Part shown: positions 54,107 through 64,000 of the stretch, piece after piece
How positions within the stretch are numbered: the stretch's first letter is position 1
Layout of the letters: every line of letters begins with the position of its first letter
Assembly: GCA_963756495.1 (NCBI GenBank)
Contig: CAVWNS010000001.1
Span: forward strand, 434,001-498,000
Reading direction: 5' to 3'
DNA from: DATFDN01 sp963756495
GTDB taxonomy: Bacteria > Pseudomonadota > Alphaproteobacteria > Acetobacterales > Acetobacteraceae
Length of the DNA stretch: 64,000 nt
The notes under the pieces: model-generated
Told to the model about the DNA's origin: nothing
What the model saw: only the letters and a program-made list of their open reading frames with translations
Database searches by the model: none
Translations under genes and position numbers: made by a program

Positions 54107-56084
54107 CGAAGCTCTGTCTCAACATGATCGTCCGGAACGAGGCCGCGAACATCGAGCGCTGCCTCGCCTCCGTCGCCGATCACGTCGTCTCCTGGATCAT
54201 CGGCGACACCGGTTCCACCGACGACACTCCGGCCCGGATCCAGTCCTTCTTCGAATTCAAAGGGCATACCAGGGGAACTGCACCGCTTCCCTTTTGAGCA
54301 TTTCGAGCAGGCGAGGAACGAAGCGCTTCAGCGGGCGCGTTCATCCCCGTTGGATTTCGATTTTCTGCTGCTCACCGACGCCGACATGGAACTGCGCATC
54401 CGCGCCGCCGACTTCCGTGAACGGCTCGACGCCGCCGCCTACCGGGTGCTGCAAAACACCGGAAGCGTCAGCTACTGGAACACCCGGTTGCTCCGGCGCG
54501 ATGTGGCGGCGTGCTACCGGGGCGTGACCCACGAGTATCTCGACATCAAGGGCGATATCCAGCCGCTCGGCGATATCTGGTTCTTCGACCACGCCAGCGG
54601 GGCCAATCGGGTGGACAAATTCACCCGCGATATCGCCTTGCTCCAAGGCGCCATCGACCGCGAACCGGGCGATGTGCGGTCCTGGTTCTACCTCGCCAAC
54701 TCGCTGCGCGACGCCGGCCGCGACGCCGAGGCGGCCCAAGCCTACGCGCATCGCGCCGGCATGGGCGGCTGGGACGAAGAGGTCTGGGCCGCGCGCTGGC
54801 AGCGCGCCCGCTGTCTGCTGCGCCTTGGCGACGAGGCGAACTTCGTCAACGAGGCCCTGGGTGCATTCGACTCACGCCCGTGGCGGATCGAGCCACTCTA
54901 TGATGTCGTCCGACATTACCGGATGAAGGGCCGCAACGAGGTGGCCGCCCTGCTCTGCGAGCCGGTGCTGACACTTCCCCGCCCGCCGCAGGACCTGCTT
55001 TTCGTGGAAGACCACATCTACCACTCCGGCCTGCTGGAAGAGGTACTCGATCGTCGCCTATCACACCCGCGACGCGGCCCGCGTCGAGCGTGGCCGGGTC
55101 GCGTGCGACGTGCTGGCACTCGGGCGCGGGGTACCGGAGGAATCACGCCAACTCGCGCATCGCAACAGCTTCTTCTACGCTCGCCCGCTTCAACAATTGC
55201 TCCGGTCCTTCGACCCGCACGAGATCCTGTTCCGGGCGCTTCCGCATTTCCGTCCGATGAACCCGTCGATCCTGCGCTGGCGAAACGGGTTCCGGATGAT
55301 CCAGCGCTGCGTCAACTACCGACTGGTGGATGGCCGGTATCACACGCCGGGAAACGCGCCGATCACCACGCGCAACTTTCTGCTCGAACTGGATGCCGAT
55401 TTGCGGATCATCGGCGAGGGCCGCGAAATCCTCCGCCCCATCGACATGCCCGCGCCGCGCTATGGCCGCGTCCTGGGCTTCGAGGACTGCCGGCTGTTCG
55501 CGCGCGGCGACGACCTCTGGTGCTCGGCCACCTTGCGGGAACTCACCGACGAAGGCTGGTGCGAGATCGTGCTGGCGCGGCTCGACATCGAGGGCGGGGA
55601 ATGCCGATTTACCGACTGGCGCATTCTGGTGCCGGAGGGCGACAAGCAGACCGAGAAGAACTGGATGCCGCAGGTTGACCCCGCGCAGCTGCGTTTCATC
55701 CACAAGCTCGACCCGACCCACATCGTCGATGCCGACGCCCGCACGATGACCTGGAGGCCCCCCGCGATCGCCGTCGATCACCTGCGCGGCGGATCGCAGG
55801 CGATCGGCTTCGACGGCGGTTGGCTGGTGATCACGCACGATGTCGCGCTGCTCGACGACAAGCGACACTACGCGCATCGCTTCATCTGGCTCGACGCCGA
55901 CAATAGCCTGCGCGCCATCAGTCCGGGGTTCCGATTTTTCGGCGTCGAACCGATCGAGTACGCGGCCGGCCTGGCCTGGCATCCCGATGGCGAGCGCCTG
56001 ATCGTCAGCTACGGCGTCGCCGATCGGGAATCCTGGGTAGCCAGCTTCCGGGCGAGCGAACTTCGCAGTATCCTGAAGCGTTGA
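54103..56084 (+). pseudogene. Multidomain glycosyltransferase (GT2 + TPR + C-terminal five-bladed propeller), two indels
   Basis: Starts GTG 54103 (overlapping the triplet-repeat stop). The GT2 domain is LCLNMIVRNEAANIERCLAS, GDTGSTDDTPARIQSFF, then after one extra base near 54265 GELHRFPFEHFEQARNEAL-QRA and LLLTDADMEL (DxD-like). A helical TPR-like section (GDVRSWFYLANSLRDAGRDA) follows. A second indel near 55045 leads to VLALGRGVPEESRQLAHRNS and a C-terminal domain with FEDCRLFARGDDLWCSAT and VLGFEDCRLF, resembling GH130/GH43-type propellers. About 660 residues if repaired. Both joins give continuous family sequence, so errors rather than decay are likely. It may glycosylate the triplet-repeat protein. 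Confidence 0.75.
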
Positions 56085-56166
56085 TGTTGGTTGGCCCGAA
56101 AACCTGGCCTGAGCGGTGCGTCGTCAGTTCATCATGACCTCCCATCGGTGCGGCGGATGCTAGGGG

Positions 56167-57130
56167 ATGACTGACGCGCTGCCGATCGCGGTGCTGACCG
56201 GCTTCCTCGGCAGCGGGAAGACCACGTTCCTGCGCCGCGTCCTGGCCGCGCCCGCGATGGCGGAGACGGCGGTGGTCATCAACGAGTTCGGCGATGTCGG
56301 CCTCGACCATCTGCTGGTGGAGGCGAGCCCGGACGAGGTGATGCTGCTGCCCAGCGGGTGCCTGTGCTGCGCGGTGCGCCAGGATCTGGTGCGGACGCTC
56401 TATCGCCTGCTCGCGCGCCGCGCCGAGGGCGCGATCCCGCCGTTCCGCCGGATCGTGGTGGAGACCAGCGGCTTGGCCGAGCCGGCGCCCATCCTCTACA
56501 CCCTCGCCGCCGACGCCCATCTCGAACGCGCTCTGCGCTTCGCCGCCGTGCTCACGCTGGTCGATGCGGTCGCCGGGCTGGCGACGCTCGACCGCTATGC
56601 CGAGGCGACGGCGCAGGCGGTGGTCGCCGACCGGCTGTTGGTGAGCAAGACCGACATCGTGCCGCCGGCTCCGGCGCTGCTGGACCGGCTCGCTGCGCTC
56701 AACCCGACCGCCGAGATCGGCGATGCGCGCGCGGCAATCGATCCCGGCCAGGCGCTGTTCGGCGCGGTGCCGCACGCCGGCCCGCGCCGGACCCTGTTCG
56801 CCGCCCCGGCGACGCATACGCACGGGATCGCCAGCTTCGCGATCCTGTTGCGCCAGCCAATCAGCCGGCTCGACGTTCGCCAAGGCGCTCGGCGGGCTGG
56901 CGCGCGACCGGGGCGACGACCTGTTGCGGGTGAAGGGGATCGTCGCGTTCGCCGACACCGACCGGCCCGCCGCGATCCATGCGGTGCAGCACACCCTGTA
57001 TCCGCCCGAGTGGCTCGCCGGCTGGCCCGACGACGAATGCCTGAGCCGCCTGGTGTTCATCACCCGCGACATCACGCGCGACGAGGTAATGGCGCGCTTC
57101 GCGGCGGGCGACCCGGTGTCGTTCGGCTGA
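56167..57130 (+). pseudogene. CobW/P47K family GTPase, one frameshift
   Basis: A G3E GTPase of the CobW family, which delivers metals (zinc, cobalt, nickel) to client proteins. Walker A is TGFLGSGKTTFLRRVL (residues 11-26), Walker B-region INEFGDVGLDHLLVE, the metal motif GCLCCAVRQDL (CxCC), ETSGLAEPAPIL and the guanine-specificity SKTD. After a single-base shift near 56875 the CobW C-terminal domain continues (FAKALGGLARDRGDDLLRVK, HTLYPPEWLAGWPDDE). Expected length about 320 residues. The shift is between two intact domains, so a sequencing error is likely. Confidence 0.85.
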
Positions 57131-57204
57131 AACGCAAGGCCGGCCGGCATTGACGCCTCCGGGCCGGTGCCGGAGACTTCCGGGCAACGGTCCTGGAGGA
57201 TGTC

Positions 57205-58857
57205 ATGGCGAGCGACTACACGGTGGGCGACGTCGTCGCCGAGTTCCTGTCGGCATGCGGCGTCAGCACGGTGTTCGGCATCGCCTCGGTCCACAACATC
57301 CCGATGCTGGACGCGATCGGCGGGCGCAACACGATCCGCTTCATGATGGCGCGCGGCGAGCTGGGCGGCGCGCACATGGCGGACGGCTACGCGCGCGTGT
57401 CGGGGCATCTGGGCGTGATCTTCTCGTCCACCGGGCCGGGCGCGGCGAACGCCGTGGGCGGGCCTGATCGAGGCCCGCTTCGCCGGCTCTCCGGTGCTGC
57501 ACATCACCGGCCACACCGCGACCAAGTTCGCCGACCGCGAGGTGGGCACGGTGCATGACCCATACGACCAGCTCGGCATGCTGCGCTCGGTGTGCAAGAC
57601 CGCCTATCGCGTCCGCTCCGCCCAGCAGGCGCTCGGCGTGCTGACCCGCGCGGCGACCGACGCGCTGACCCCGCCGATGGGGCCGGTGAGCGTCGAGGTG
57701 CCGATCGACATCCAGCGCACCCCGGTTCCGCGCCCGGCGATGCTGGATGGCTTCACCCTGCCACTCGCCGCCCCGCGCGCGCCGGCCGAGGCGGAGCTGG
57801 ACGAGCTGGCCGCCCGCGTGCGGCGCGCGCGCCGACCCTTGCTGTGGGTCGGCGCCGGGGCGCGGCATTGCGGCGCGGAGGTGCGCCGGCTGCTCGACAT
57901 GGGCTTCACCATGATGAACAGCCTGCAAGGCCGCGGCATCGTGCCCGAGGACGACCCGCGCAGCCTCGGCGGGCTGCACGGCAACGGCATGCCGGGCATT
58001 CCCGAGTTCTACGAGACCGTCGATCTGATGCTGGTCGCGGGGCGCGCGGCTACGCGGGCAGGAAACCGGCGAGTTCGCGGCTGAAGCTGCCGCGCAGCAT
58101 CGTCCAGATAGACGTCGATCCGATGGCGAACGGGCGCACCTACCCCAACGAGTACTTCGTCTGCGGCGATGCGCGGCTGGCGCTGGCCGGCCTCGCCGAA
58201 CGCATCGAGGGACAATTCAAGCCCGATCCCGGCTACCAGCGCGAGTTCGCCGACCTGAAGCAGCACGTGCGGGCGGCGTTCCTGGCCACGCTCGGCGTCT
58301 ATTCGTCGTTTTCCGACCAGCTCCGCCCCGTGCTGCCCAGGGACGCGATCTGGGCACGCGATGTCACCCAGAGCAACACGACCTGGGGGAACCGCGTCTT
58401 CCCGATCAACGACCCGCACCAGAACGTCTATCCGGTGGGCGCCGGCATCGGCCAGGGATTGCCGCTCGGCATCGGCGCGGCGGCGGCGGCGAACGGGCGC
58501 AAGACCATGGTCATGACCGGCGATGGCGGATTCTTCCTGAACGTGGGCGAGCTATGGACCGCCGTGCAGGAGAAGCTCGACATGACGGTCGTGGTGATGA
58601 ACGACTACGGCTACGGCGTCATCAAGCGCATCCAGGACACCACCCAGGGCCGCCGCTTCTTCGCCGACCTGCAAAGCCCCGACCTCGGCCGGCTCGCCGC
58701 GCTGTCGGATATCCCGTTCTGGAAGGTGGAGCGGGCCGAGGATTTCGGCGCGACGGTCGGCAAGGCGCTGGCGCATTCCGGCCTCAGCATGGTCGAGGTG
58801 GACATGCACAAGGTGGGCGAGTTCCCGGCATACTATCCGTTCAACCAGCGGCGGTGA
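57205..58857 (+). pseudogene. Thiamine-diphosphate-dependent enzyme (acetolactate synthase-like), two compensating indels
   Basis: A TPP enzyme of about 550 residues. The PYR domain begins DYTVGDVVAEFLSACGVSTV and has the cofactor-activating glutamate in MARGELGGAHMADGYARVSG. An extra base near 57460 and a compensating change near 58045 displace the central domain (EVPIDIQRTPVPRPAMLDGF; PLLWVGAGARHCGAEVRRLL). The PP domain has TGDGGFFLNVGELWTAVQEK and VVMNDYGYGVIKRIQDTT, the GDG...N Mg-TPP motif (Asn-Asp in place of Asn-Asn). Substrate could be a 2-oxoacid; it is not a biosynthetic IlvB by context. The stop overlaps the next GTG (GTGA). Confidence 0.8.
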
Positions 58858-60110
58858 TCTGGCACGCTGTCCTCGGCGAGGCGGCCTGTCTCGGACTTGC
58901 CTTGGCGCTGTCGGAGCGGCGCTCGGCCATTCCCTGGCGCACCGTCGCGGGCGGCGTCGCTCTCCAGGTCGCGTTGGCGCTGGCCTTGCTGCACCTGCCG
59001 CCCGCCCGCACCGCGCTGGCCCTGCTCGATCGCGGCGCAGACGCGCTGCAAGCGCGCGACCGACGCCGGGACCGGCTTCGTCTTCGGCTATCTGGGCGGC
59101 GGCTCCGCTGCCCTTCGCCGAGACCCATCCCGGCGCCAGCTTCATCCTGGCGTTCCGTGCGCTGCCGCTGGTGCTGGTCATCAGCGCGCTGGCCGTCGTT
59201 GCTGTTCTATTGGGGCGTGCTGCAACGCCTGACCGGGGCCTTCGCCTGGCTGCTGCGCCGCGTCCATGGGGATCGGCGGCGCGCTGGCGCTCGGCGCGGC
59301 GGTGCATGTGTTCGTCGGCATGATCGAGGCGCCGCTGCTGGTGCGGCCCTATCTGGCGCGCATGCAGCGCGGCGAGCTGTTCGCGCTGATGAGCTGCGGC
59401 ATGGCGGGCGTGGCCGGCACGGTGATGGTGATCTACGCCGGCTTCCTCGCGCCGCTGATCCCGGACGCGCTCGGCAACATCCTGATCGCCTCGGTGGTCA
59501 GCACGCCGGCGGCGCTGGCGGTCGCCGCGCTGATGGTGCCGTTCGGCCCGGCGCCGAGCGCGAGGCGGCGCGGCTGGTCGCTGCCCGAGCCGCCGGCGAG
59601 CGCGCTGGACGCGCTGGTCAAGGGCACGCTGGACGGCATCCCGATCCTGGCCGGCATCATCGCCACGCTGGTCGTGGCCGTCGCCCTGGTGGCGCTGGTC
59701 AACATGGCGCTGGGGCTGCTGGCGCACTGGGGCGGCGCGGCGATCAGCCTGCAACGCCTGTTCGCCTGGCCGTTCCGGCCGGTGATGTGGCTGATCGGCG
59801 TGCCCTGGGCCGAATGCGGGCCGGCCGCGCGCCTGATGGCGACCAAGACCGTGCTGAACGAATTCGTCGCCTACCGCGAGCCTGGCCGCCCTGCCGGCGG
59901 ACGACGTTCGCGCCGCGCTCGCGGCTGATCCTGACCTATGCGCTGTGCGGCTTCGCCAATTTCGGCAGCCTGGGCATCATGATCGGCGGGCTGGGCGCGA
60001 TGGTGCCGGAGCGGCGGCACGAGGTGGTCGGAGCTGGGCCTGCGCTCGATCCTGTCCGGCACGCTGGCGACGTGCATGAGCGGCGCGCTGGCGGGCGCGC
60101 TCGTTGATAT
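58854..60110 (+). pseudogene. NupC-type concentrative nucleoside transporter, multiple indels
   Basis: From GTG 58854: VIWHAVLGEAACLGLALALS, then through several frames: GTGFVFGYLGGG, HPGASFILAFRALPLVLVIS, LLFYWGVLQRLTGAFAWLLR, AAVHVFVGMIEAPLLVRPYL, MSCGMAGVAGTVMVIYAGFL, ATKTVLNEFVAY, LTYALCGFANFGSLGIMIGG and LGAMVPERRHEVV. This is the order of the CNT/NupC family. At least five shifts occur in 1.25 kb (near 59050, 59105, 59200, 59265, 59880 and 60030). Family residues are otherwise conserved, including the EAP and the N-E-F substrate/sodium motifs. No clear own stop is read before the next gene. Confidence 0.75.
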
Positions 60111-60126
60111 CGAGGGAGACGGAGGC

Positions 60127-60986
60127 ATGCACTGGACCGAGCGTCGCGAACGCTACCGGGCCGTTCTGGCCGGGGATGCCTGCATCCATCCGGGCTCGGT
60201 GTTCGACCCGATCTCGGCGCGCATCGCCGAGGACCTCGGGTTCGAGGTGGGCATGTTCGCCGGTCGATCGCTAGCTATGCGGTGCTGGGCGCGCCCGATC
60301 TCATCGTGCTGACCTTGTCCGAGTTTGCGGCCCAGGCGTGCGGATCAACCGGGCCGGCAAGCTGCCGCTGATGGTCGATGCCGACCACGGCTATGGCAAT
60401 GCGCTGAGCGTGATGCGCACGGTGCAGGAACTGGAGACGGCCGGCGTCGCCGCACTGACCATCGAGGATACCGCCCTGCCCCGCCGCTTCGGCGAGGCGA
60501 AGCCAACGCTGATGTCGCTGGAGGAGGGCGTCGGCAAGATGCGCGCGCCGTGGCGCGCGGGAGGACAAAGGCGCTGTGCGTGATCGGGCGGACCAGCGCG
60601 CCGAGCATGGCCGGAATCGACGACGCCATCGCGCGGGCGCGCGCCTATGAGCAGGCGGGCGTGGACGGGCTGTTCATTGCCGGTGGCATGACCCGCCCGC
60701 AGCTCGACGCGCTGGCGGAGGCGGTGCGCCTGCCGCTGCTGATGGGCGGCGTGCCGGCCGACCTGCTCGACAAGCGATTATCTCGCCAGCCGGCGCGTGC
60801 GCATCGCCCTGCAAGGCCACCAGCCCTTCGCCGCCGCCGTGCAGGCGGTGTATGCCACACTCAAGGCGCTGCGCGAGGGCACGCCGCCCAGCAAGCTGCG
60901 AGAGCGTGGCGCCGGCCGCGCTGATGAAACGGGTGCTGCGGGAAGCCGATTACGACGCTTGGACGCGGGATTATCTCGGCGGGTGA
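60127..60986 (+). pseudogene. PEP mutase / isocitrate lyase family (oxaloacetate decarboxylase-like), multiple indels
   Basis: A family member of about 285 residues. It starts ATG 60127 after GGAGG with HPGSVFDPISARIAEDLGFE, then GAPDLIVLTLSEFAAQA, LPLMVDADHGYGNALSVMRT (metal-binding Asp in VDADHGYG), VAALTIEDTALPRRFGEAKP, IDDAIARARAYEQAGVDGLF, and after further shifts QAVYATLKALREGTPP and LMKRVLREADYDAWTRDYLG, ending TGA 60986. About five indels in 860 bp. It lacks the KKCGH active-site loop of isocitrate lyase, so decarboxylase or lyase of a related 2-oxoacid or alkylmalate is more likely. Confidence 0.78.
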
Positions 60987-61003
60987 ATTGGTTGACGCGG
61001 CCG

Positions 61004-61140
61004 GCTTTCTTCACCTCTCCCACATCGTGGGAGAGGTCGCGGAGCGCAGCGACGCGGGTGAGGGCCGGCGCGCTGCCCTCACCCGGCCCGCCAAGGCGCG
61101 CCGACCTCTCCCGCCCAGGGGCGGGAGAGGTGATCGTCAG
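61004..61140. repeat. Paired hairpin REP-like element
   Basis: Two perfect hairpins lie side by side: CCTCTCCCACATCGTGGGAG at 61014-61036 and ACCTCTCCCGCCCAGGGGCG at 61104-61131, each closed by GAGAGG. Between them is a GTGAGGG/CCCTCAC pair. This is the type of intergenic repeat common in Alphaproteobacteria. It lies between the convergent PEP mutase-like and M20 fragments. Confidence 0.65.
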
Positions 61141-61166
61141 CTTGGAAGCGTTCTAACCGACGCCGT

Positions 61167-61345
61167 TCAGCCAAGTGTCTCGGCTAACCACCCCGCGATG
61201 ACCGCCGCGCCAGCCAGGAAATCGTCGATCGTCATCGCCTCGCGCGGGTTGTGGCTGCCGTTCTCGTTGCGCACCAACACCATGCCCATCGGAACCCCGG
61301 CCGCCGCGAAGGCCGCCGCATCGTGCGAGGCCGGCTGCCGAGGTT
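61167..61345 (-). pseudogene. M20 family Zn-dependent hydrolase, C-terminal fragment
   Basis: About 58 residues: SHDAAAFAAAGVPMGMVLVR then NENGSHNPREAMTIDDFLAG, ending TGA at 61167. These are the final metal- and substrate-binding elements of allantoate/N-carbamoyl amino acid amidohydrolases. Upstream sequence (61346-61422) does not continue the family and the IS630 element begins at 61423, so the gene was truncated by insertion and rearrangement. The rest of the gene is not in the window. Confidence 0.75.
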
Positions 61346-61422
61346 GCGCTTGGAGATACCGAGCGCGACGGCAAATCCGGTCAAAGGTGAGTATGAGCCA
61401 AAAGGATAGCGCACATGGGACT

Positions 61423-62600
61423 TATACCAAGCCGCCTGGCCCCTGACTTTCTGGGATTCCCAATCTGGCTCGGTTCTGATTCGATGGCCGCGTGGTCGAG
61501 TTGGAGCGAGGCATCGGATGGGCGCGGCAGTGACGGTGACGCGTACGGAGCACACGGCGGCTGGCCTTCGTGAGATCGCGGGCAAATGCCGCGACGGCGC
61601 GCAGGTCCGCCGGCTGCTGGCGATGGCGATGATTTTGGAGGGCTATCCGCGCGCCGAGGCGGCGGAGCGGAACGGCATGGACCGGCAAACGCTTCGCGAC
61701 TGGGTGCATCGCTACAATCGGGACGGGGTGGACGGGCTGACGTCGCGCCGCGGCCCAGGCCCCGCGCCGGTCCTGACCAAGGAGCAAATGGCGGAGCTGA
61801 GGGAGCTGGTCGTCAAGGGGCCGGATCTGGAAAAGCACAAGGTGGTGCGCTGGCGGTGCCTGGATTTGCGCGAAGAGGTTGCGCGCCGCTTCAGTGTGAC
61901 GGTGCATGAGAGCACCATCGGCAAGTGGTTGCGCCGGCTCGACCTGACCCGGCTGCAGCCGCGGCCGTTCCATCCGAAGAAGGACGCCGCGGCCGAGGCG
62001 GCGTTTAAAAAAACTTTGCCAGTCTGGTGAAGGAGGCGCTGCCCGCTTCCGCGGCTGACAAGCCAGTCGAGATTTGGTTTCAGGACGAAGCACGGGTCGG
62101 CCAGAAGGGCGGCCACGCTTACATTTGGGCGCCGATCGGCTCGCGGCCGTTGATGGTCCGCGATAACCGCCACGACTCCGCCTACCTGTTTGGCGCGATT
62201 TGCCCGAACCGCGCCGTCGGCGCCGCAATCATCATGCCGGGCGTCAATGCCGAGGCCATGACCGAGCACCTGGCCGAAATTAGCACCCAGGTCGCACCCG
62301 GCGCTCACGCCGTGCTGGTCTGCGACAGCGCCGGATGGCATCAGCGGGGCGTCCGTCTCGGCGTGCCCGACAACATCACACTCCTGCCGCTGCCGCCGTA
62401 CTCCCCGGAACTGAACCCGATGGAGAACGTCTGGCAATACCTCCGCGCTAACCGGCTGTGCGCCCTGGTGTGGGACGGCTACGACGCCATCGTCGAGGCG
62501 TGCCGGACCGCCTGGCATTTCTTCGTCAACGACCCTGACCGCATCAGCTCCGTCGGCGCAAGGGAGTGGGCGTGTGTCACTCTCTAGGCGGGTTGGTATT
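61423..62600 (+). mobile_element. IS630-type insertion sequence, copy 1
   Basis: About 1.18 kb bounded by imperfect terminal inverted repeats: TTATACCAAGCCGCC at 61422-61436 and, on the other strand at 62585-62599, TAATACCAACCCGCC (two mismatches). TA dinucleotides lie at both ends, as expected from IS630/Tc1-mariner targeting of TA. It contains one transposase read through two overlapping frames. A near-identical copy starts at 63059. Confidence 0.9.
61518..62587 (+). CDS. IS630 family transposase (two frames joined by likely programmed -1 frameshift)
   Basis: Frame A (61518-62030) has a helix-turn-helix region (VRRLLAMAMILEGYPRAEAA; DRQTLRDWVHRYNRDGVDGL) and LDLREEVARRFSVTVHESTI. It ends with TLPVW just after an A7 run (TTTAAAAAAACTTT near 62005-62018). 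Slipping back one base joins frame B: IWFQDEARVGQKGGHAYIWA (first catalytic Asp), VLVCDSAGWHQRGVRLGV (second Asp) and LPPYSPELNPMENVWQYLR (final Glu), the DDE triad. The repaired protein is about 355 residues, normal for the family. The same A7 site is present in copy 2, which supports programmed frameshifting. Confidence 0.9.
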
Positions 62601-63058
62601 AATCGGCGTGATCTTACAGAGCATATCGAGGAAACCGCAAAACGGGCGTTTGAAGGACCGCGTCTAAAGGAACTTCTAGGCACGCGCGGCTGGGGATTTA
62701 CCACGAAAGCCATAAAGGAAATCTTTGGCGATCTCGGAAACCGTCTCGAATACTACGTGGCGGCATCAGGATATCCCCATGCTGACGATGGGGAGTGGCT
62801 ATACGACATGTCTTGGTATGCTGTCTCGGGCGAGGGATTGTTCAGTCAGCTAGCCATGGTTTTGGAATCGGAGTTGAAGCCAGGCGGAAGTGTTGTGAAT
62901 GCCGGCAAAGTGGACGGAGATTTTGAAAAGCTGGTGCAGGCGCGGGCCGAGGTGCGCGTCTGGTTGGCGTTGGTGCCAAATCCGGTGATGGCCGCCACCC
63001 ACATTATCAACTGCAAACGTCAGGCATGTGCCTTTGCCGGTGCCATGTCCGGAGACAC
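62601..63058 (+). pseudogene. Gene fragment trapped between two IS630 copies
   Basis: A lower-GC open frame reads through from the end of IS copy 1 (from 62574) to a stop inside IS copy 2 (63083). The part outside the IS ends encodes RRDLTEHIEETAKRAFEGPR, GDGEWLYD-type sequence DDGEWLYDMSWYAVSGEGLF, and FEKLVQARAEVRVWLALVPN. Both ends are set by IS sequence, so the native start and stop are lost. The order (EWLYD, LESE, DFEKL) resembles small orphan proteins of accessory regions; no function is known. Confidence 0.5.
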
Positions 63059-64000
63059 TTATACCAAGCCGCCTGGCCCCTGACTCTCTGGGATTCCCAA
63101 TCTGGCTCGGTTCTGATTCGATGGCCGCGTGGTCGAGTCGGAGCGAGGCATCGAATGGGCGCGGCAGTGACGGTGACGCGTACCGGAGCACACGGCGGCT
63201 GGCCTTCGTGAGATCGCGGGCAAATGCCGCGACGGCGCGCAGGTCCGCCGGCTGCTGGCGATGGCGATGATTCTGGAGGGCTATCCGCGCGCCGAGGCGG
63301 CGGAGCGGAACGGCATGGACCGGCAAACGCTTCGCGACTGGGTGCATCGCTACAATCGGGACGGGGTGGACGGGCTGACGTCGCGCCGCGGCCCAGGCCC
63401 CGCGCCGGTCCTGACCAAGGAGCAAATGGCGGAGCTGAGGGAGCTGGTCGTCAAGGGGCCGGATCTGGAAAAGCACAAGGTGGTGCGCTGGCGGTGCCTG
63501 GATTTGCGCGAAGAGGTTGCGCGCCGCTTCAGTGTGACGGTGCATGAGAGCACCATCGGCAAGTGGTTGCGCCGGCTCGACCTGACCCGGCTGCAGCCGC
63601 GGCCGTTCCATCCGAAGAAGGACGCCGCGGCCGAGGCGGCGTTTAAAAAAACTTTGCCAGTCTGGTGAAGGAGGCGCTGCCCGCTTCCGCGGCTGACAAG
63701 CCAGTCGAGATTTGGTTTCAGGACGAAGCACGGGTCGGCCAGAAGGGCGGCCACGCTTACATTTGGGCGCCGATCGGCTCGCGGCCGTTGATGGTCCGCG
63801 ATAACCGCCACAACTCCGCCTACCTGTTTGGCGCGATTTGCCCGAACCGCGCCGTCGGCGCCGCAATCATCATGCCGGGCGTCAATGCCGAGGCCATGAC
63901 CGAGCACCTGGCCGAAATTAGCACCCAGGTCGCACCCGGCGCTCACGCCGTGCTGGTCTGCGACAGCGCCGGATGGCATCAGCGGGGCGTCCGTCTCGGC
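63059..64000 (+). mobile_element. IS630-type insertion sequence, copy 2 (runs off the window)
   Basis: Begins with the same TTATACCAAGCCGCC terminal repeat at 63059-63073 and follows copy 1 closely, with a handful of substitutions. The right end is beyond the window. Confidence 0.9.
63155..64000 (+). pseudogene. IS630 transposase, copy 2, extra base near the start
   Basis: Compared with copy 1 an extra C lies near 63183 (TACCGGAGCACAC against TACGGAGCACAC), so the frame from ATG 63155 ends after 18 codons. Downstream sequence is intact: HTH region, A7 slippery site near 63645-63651, and the DEARVGQKGG and VLVCDSAGWHQ blocks in the second frame. An internal ATG at 63261 could give an N-terminally shortened product. 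Either the copy is inactive or the extra base is a sequencing error. Confidence 0.8.

Noticed and set aside
61009..61140. Rho-independent terminator for the PEP mutase-like gene
   Set aside because: Two hairpins with no T-tract and similarity to the element at 18.2 kb fit a dispersed palindromic repeat better.
62005..62018. A7 run in IS630 as a sequencing error
   Set aside because: Both IS copies share it, and a -1 shift at this heptamer-type site restores a normal transposase as known for the family.

Overview
The window is about 64 kb of very GC-rich DNA with the codon use and gene families of an alphaproteobacterium, most likely Acetobacteraceae or a related Rhodospirillales lineage. This placement is inferred from gene content (smpB-dapA, NADP isocitrate dehydrogenase, dpp and liv transporters, Kdo hydroxylase, scpA, MBOAT/SGNH cassette) and no rRNA or tRNA gene was seen to confirm it. 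The order looks chromosomal, with several accessory patches.

Region by region. 1-9.8 kb is mostly housekeeping: a carotenoid oxygenase end, smpB, a frameshifted dapA, a soluble lytic transglycosylase overlapping an alpha/beta hydrolase and pgpA, a MarR regulator divergent from a CBS-domain ClC channel, and icd. 9.8-16.4 kb has a dienelactone hydrolase, then a cell-surface O-acylation cassette (truncated acyl-carrier-protein-like ORF, SGNH protein, MBOAT) facing alaS. 16.5-22.7 kb has a broken TDT transporter and a complete reverse-strand peptide ABC transporter (dppABCDF order). 22.9-31.5 kb mixes a glycosyltransferase-methyltransferase fusion, an epoxide-hydrolase-like protein, a Kdo hydroxylase with a CX5R phosphatase, a PaiB-like protein, a hydroxyacid dehydrogenase and an MFS transporter.

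31.5-35.3 kb is an accessory island of lower GC: two orphan proteins, a higBA toxin-antitoxin pair and the wreck of a type III restriction-modification operon, enclosed by a ~305 bp direct repeat of the 3' end of a DUF2236 gene. 36-41.6 kb has a metallophosphoesterase and a branched-chain amino acid type ABC transporter in which permease and ATPase are fused. 41.6-48.4 kb has a broken formate/nitrite channel, hydrogenase/NuoB fragments, a glycoside hydrolase, a DUF188 protein, scpA, an oxidoreductase and a SnoaL-like protein.

48.5-56.1 kb is the most unusual part. A LuxR-type regulator is followed by two paralogous surface proteins, each with a long Gly-Thr-Ser triplet tract (35 and 63 triplets, glycine at every third residue) and a shared ~125-residue C-terminal domain. 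A sulfotransferase and a multidomain glycosyltransferase are interleaved and translationally coupled. I infer a glycosylated, possibly sulfated, collagen-like fibre system. A 54-codon in-frame chimera shows that the unit arose by tandem duplication followed by internal deletion.

56.1-61.1 kb holds CobW, a TPP enzyme, a NupC-type transporter and a PEP-mutase-family gene, all riddled with indels. 61.4-64.0 kb has two copies of an IS630-type element that use a likely programmed -1 frameshift. The first copy lies next to a truncated M20 hydrolase gene and the pair encloses a gene fragment. The density of single-base frame shifts, including in the normally essential dapA, suggests that many of the broken genes are sequencing errors rather than true pseudogenes.
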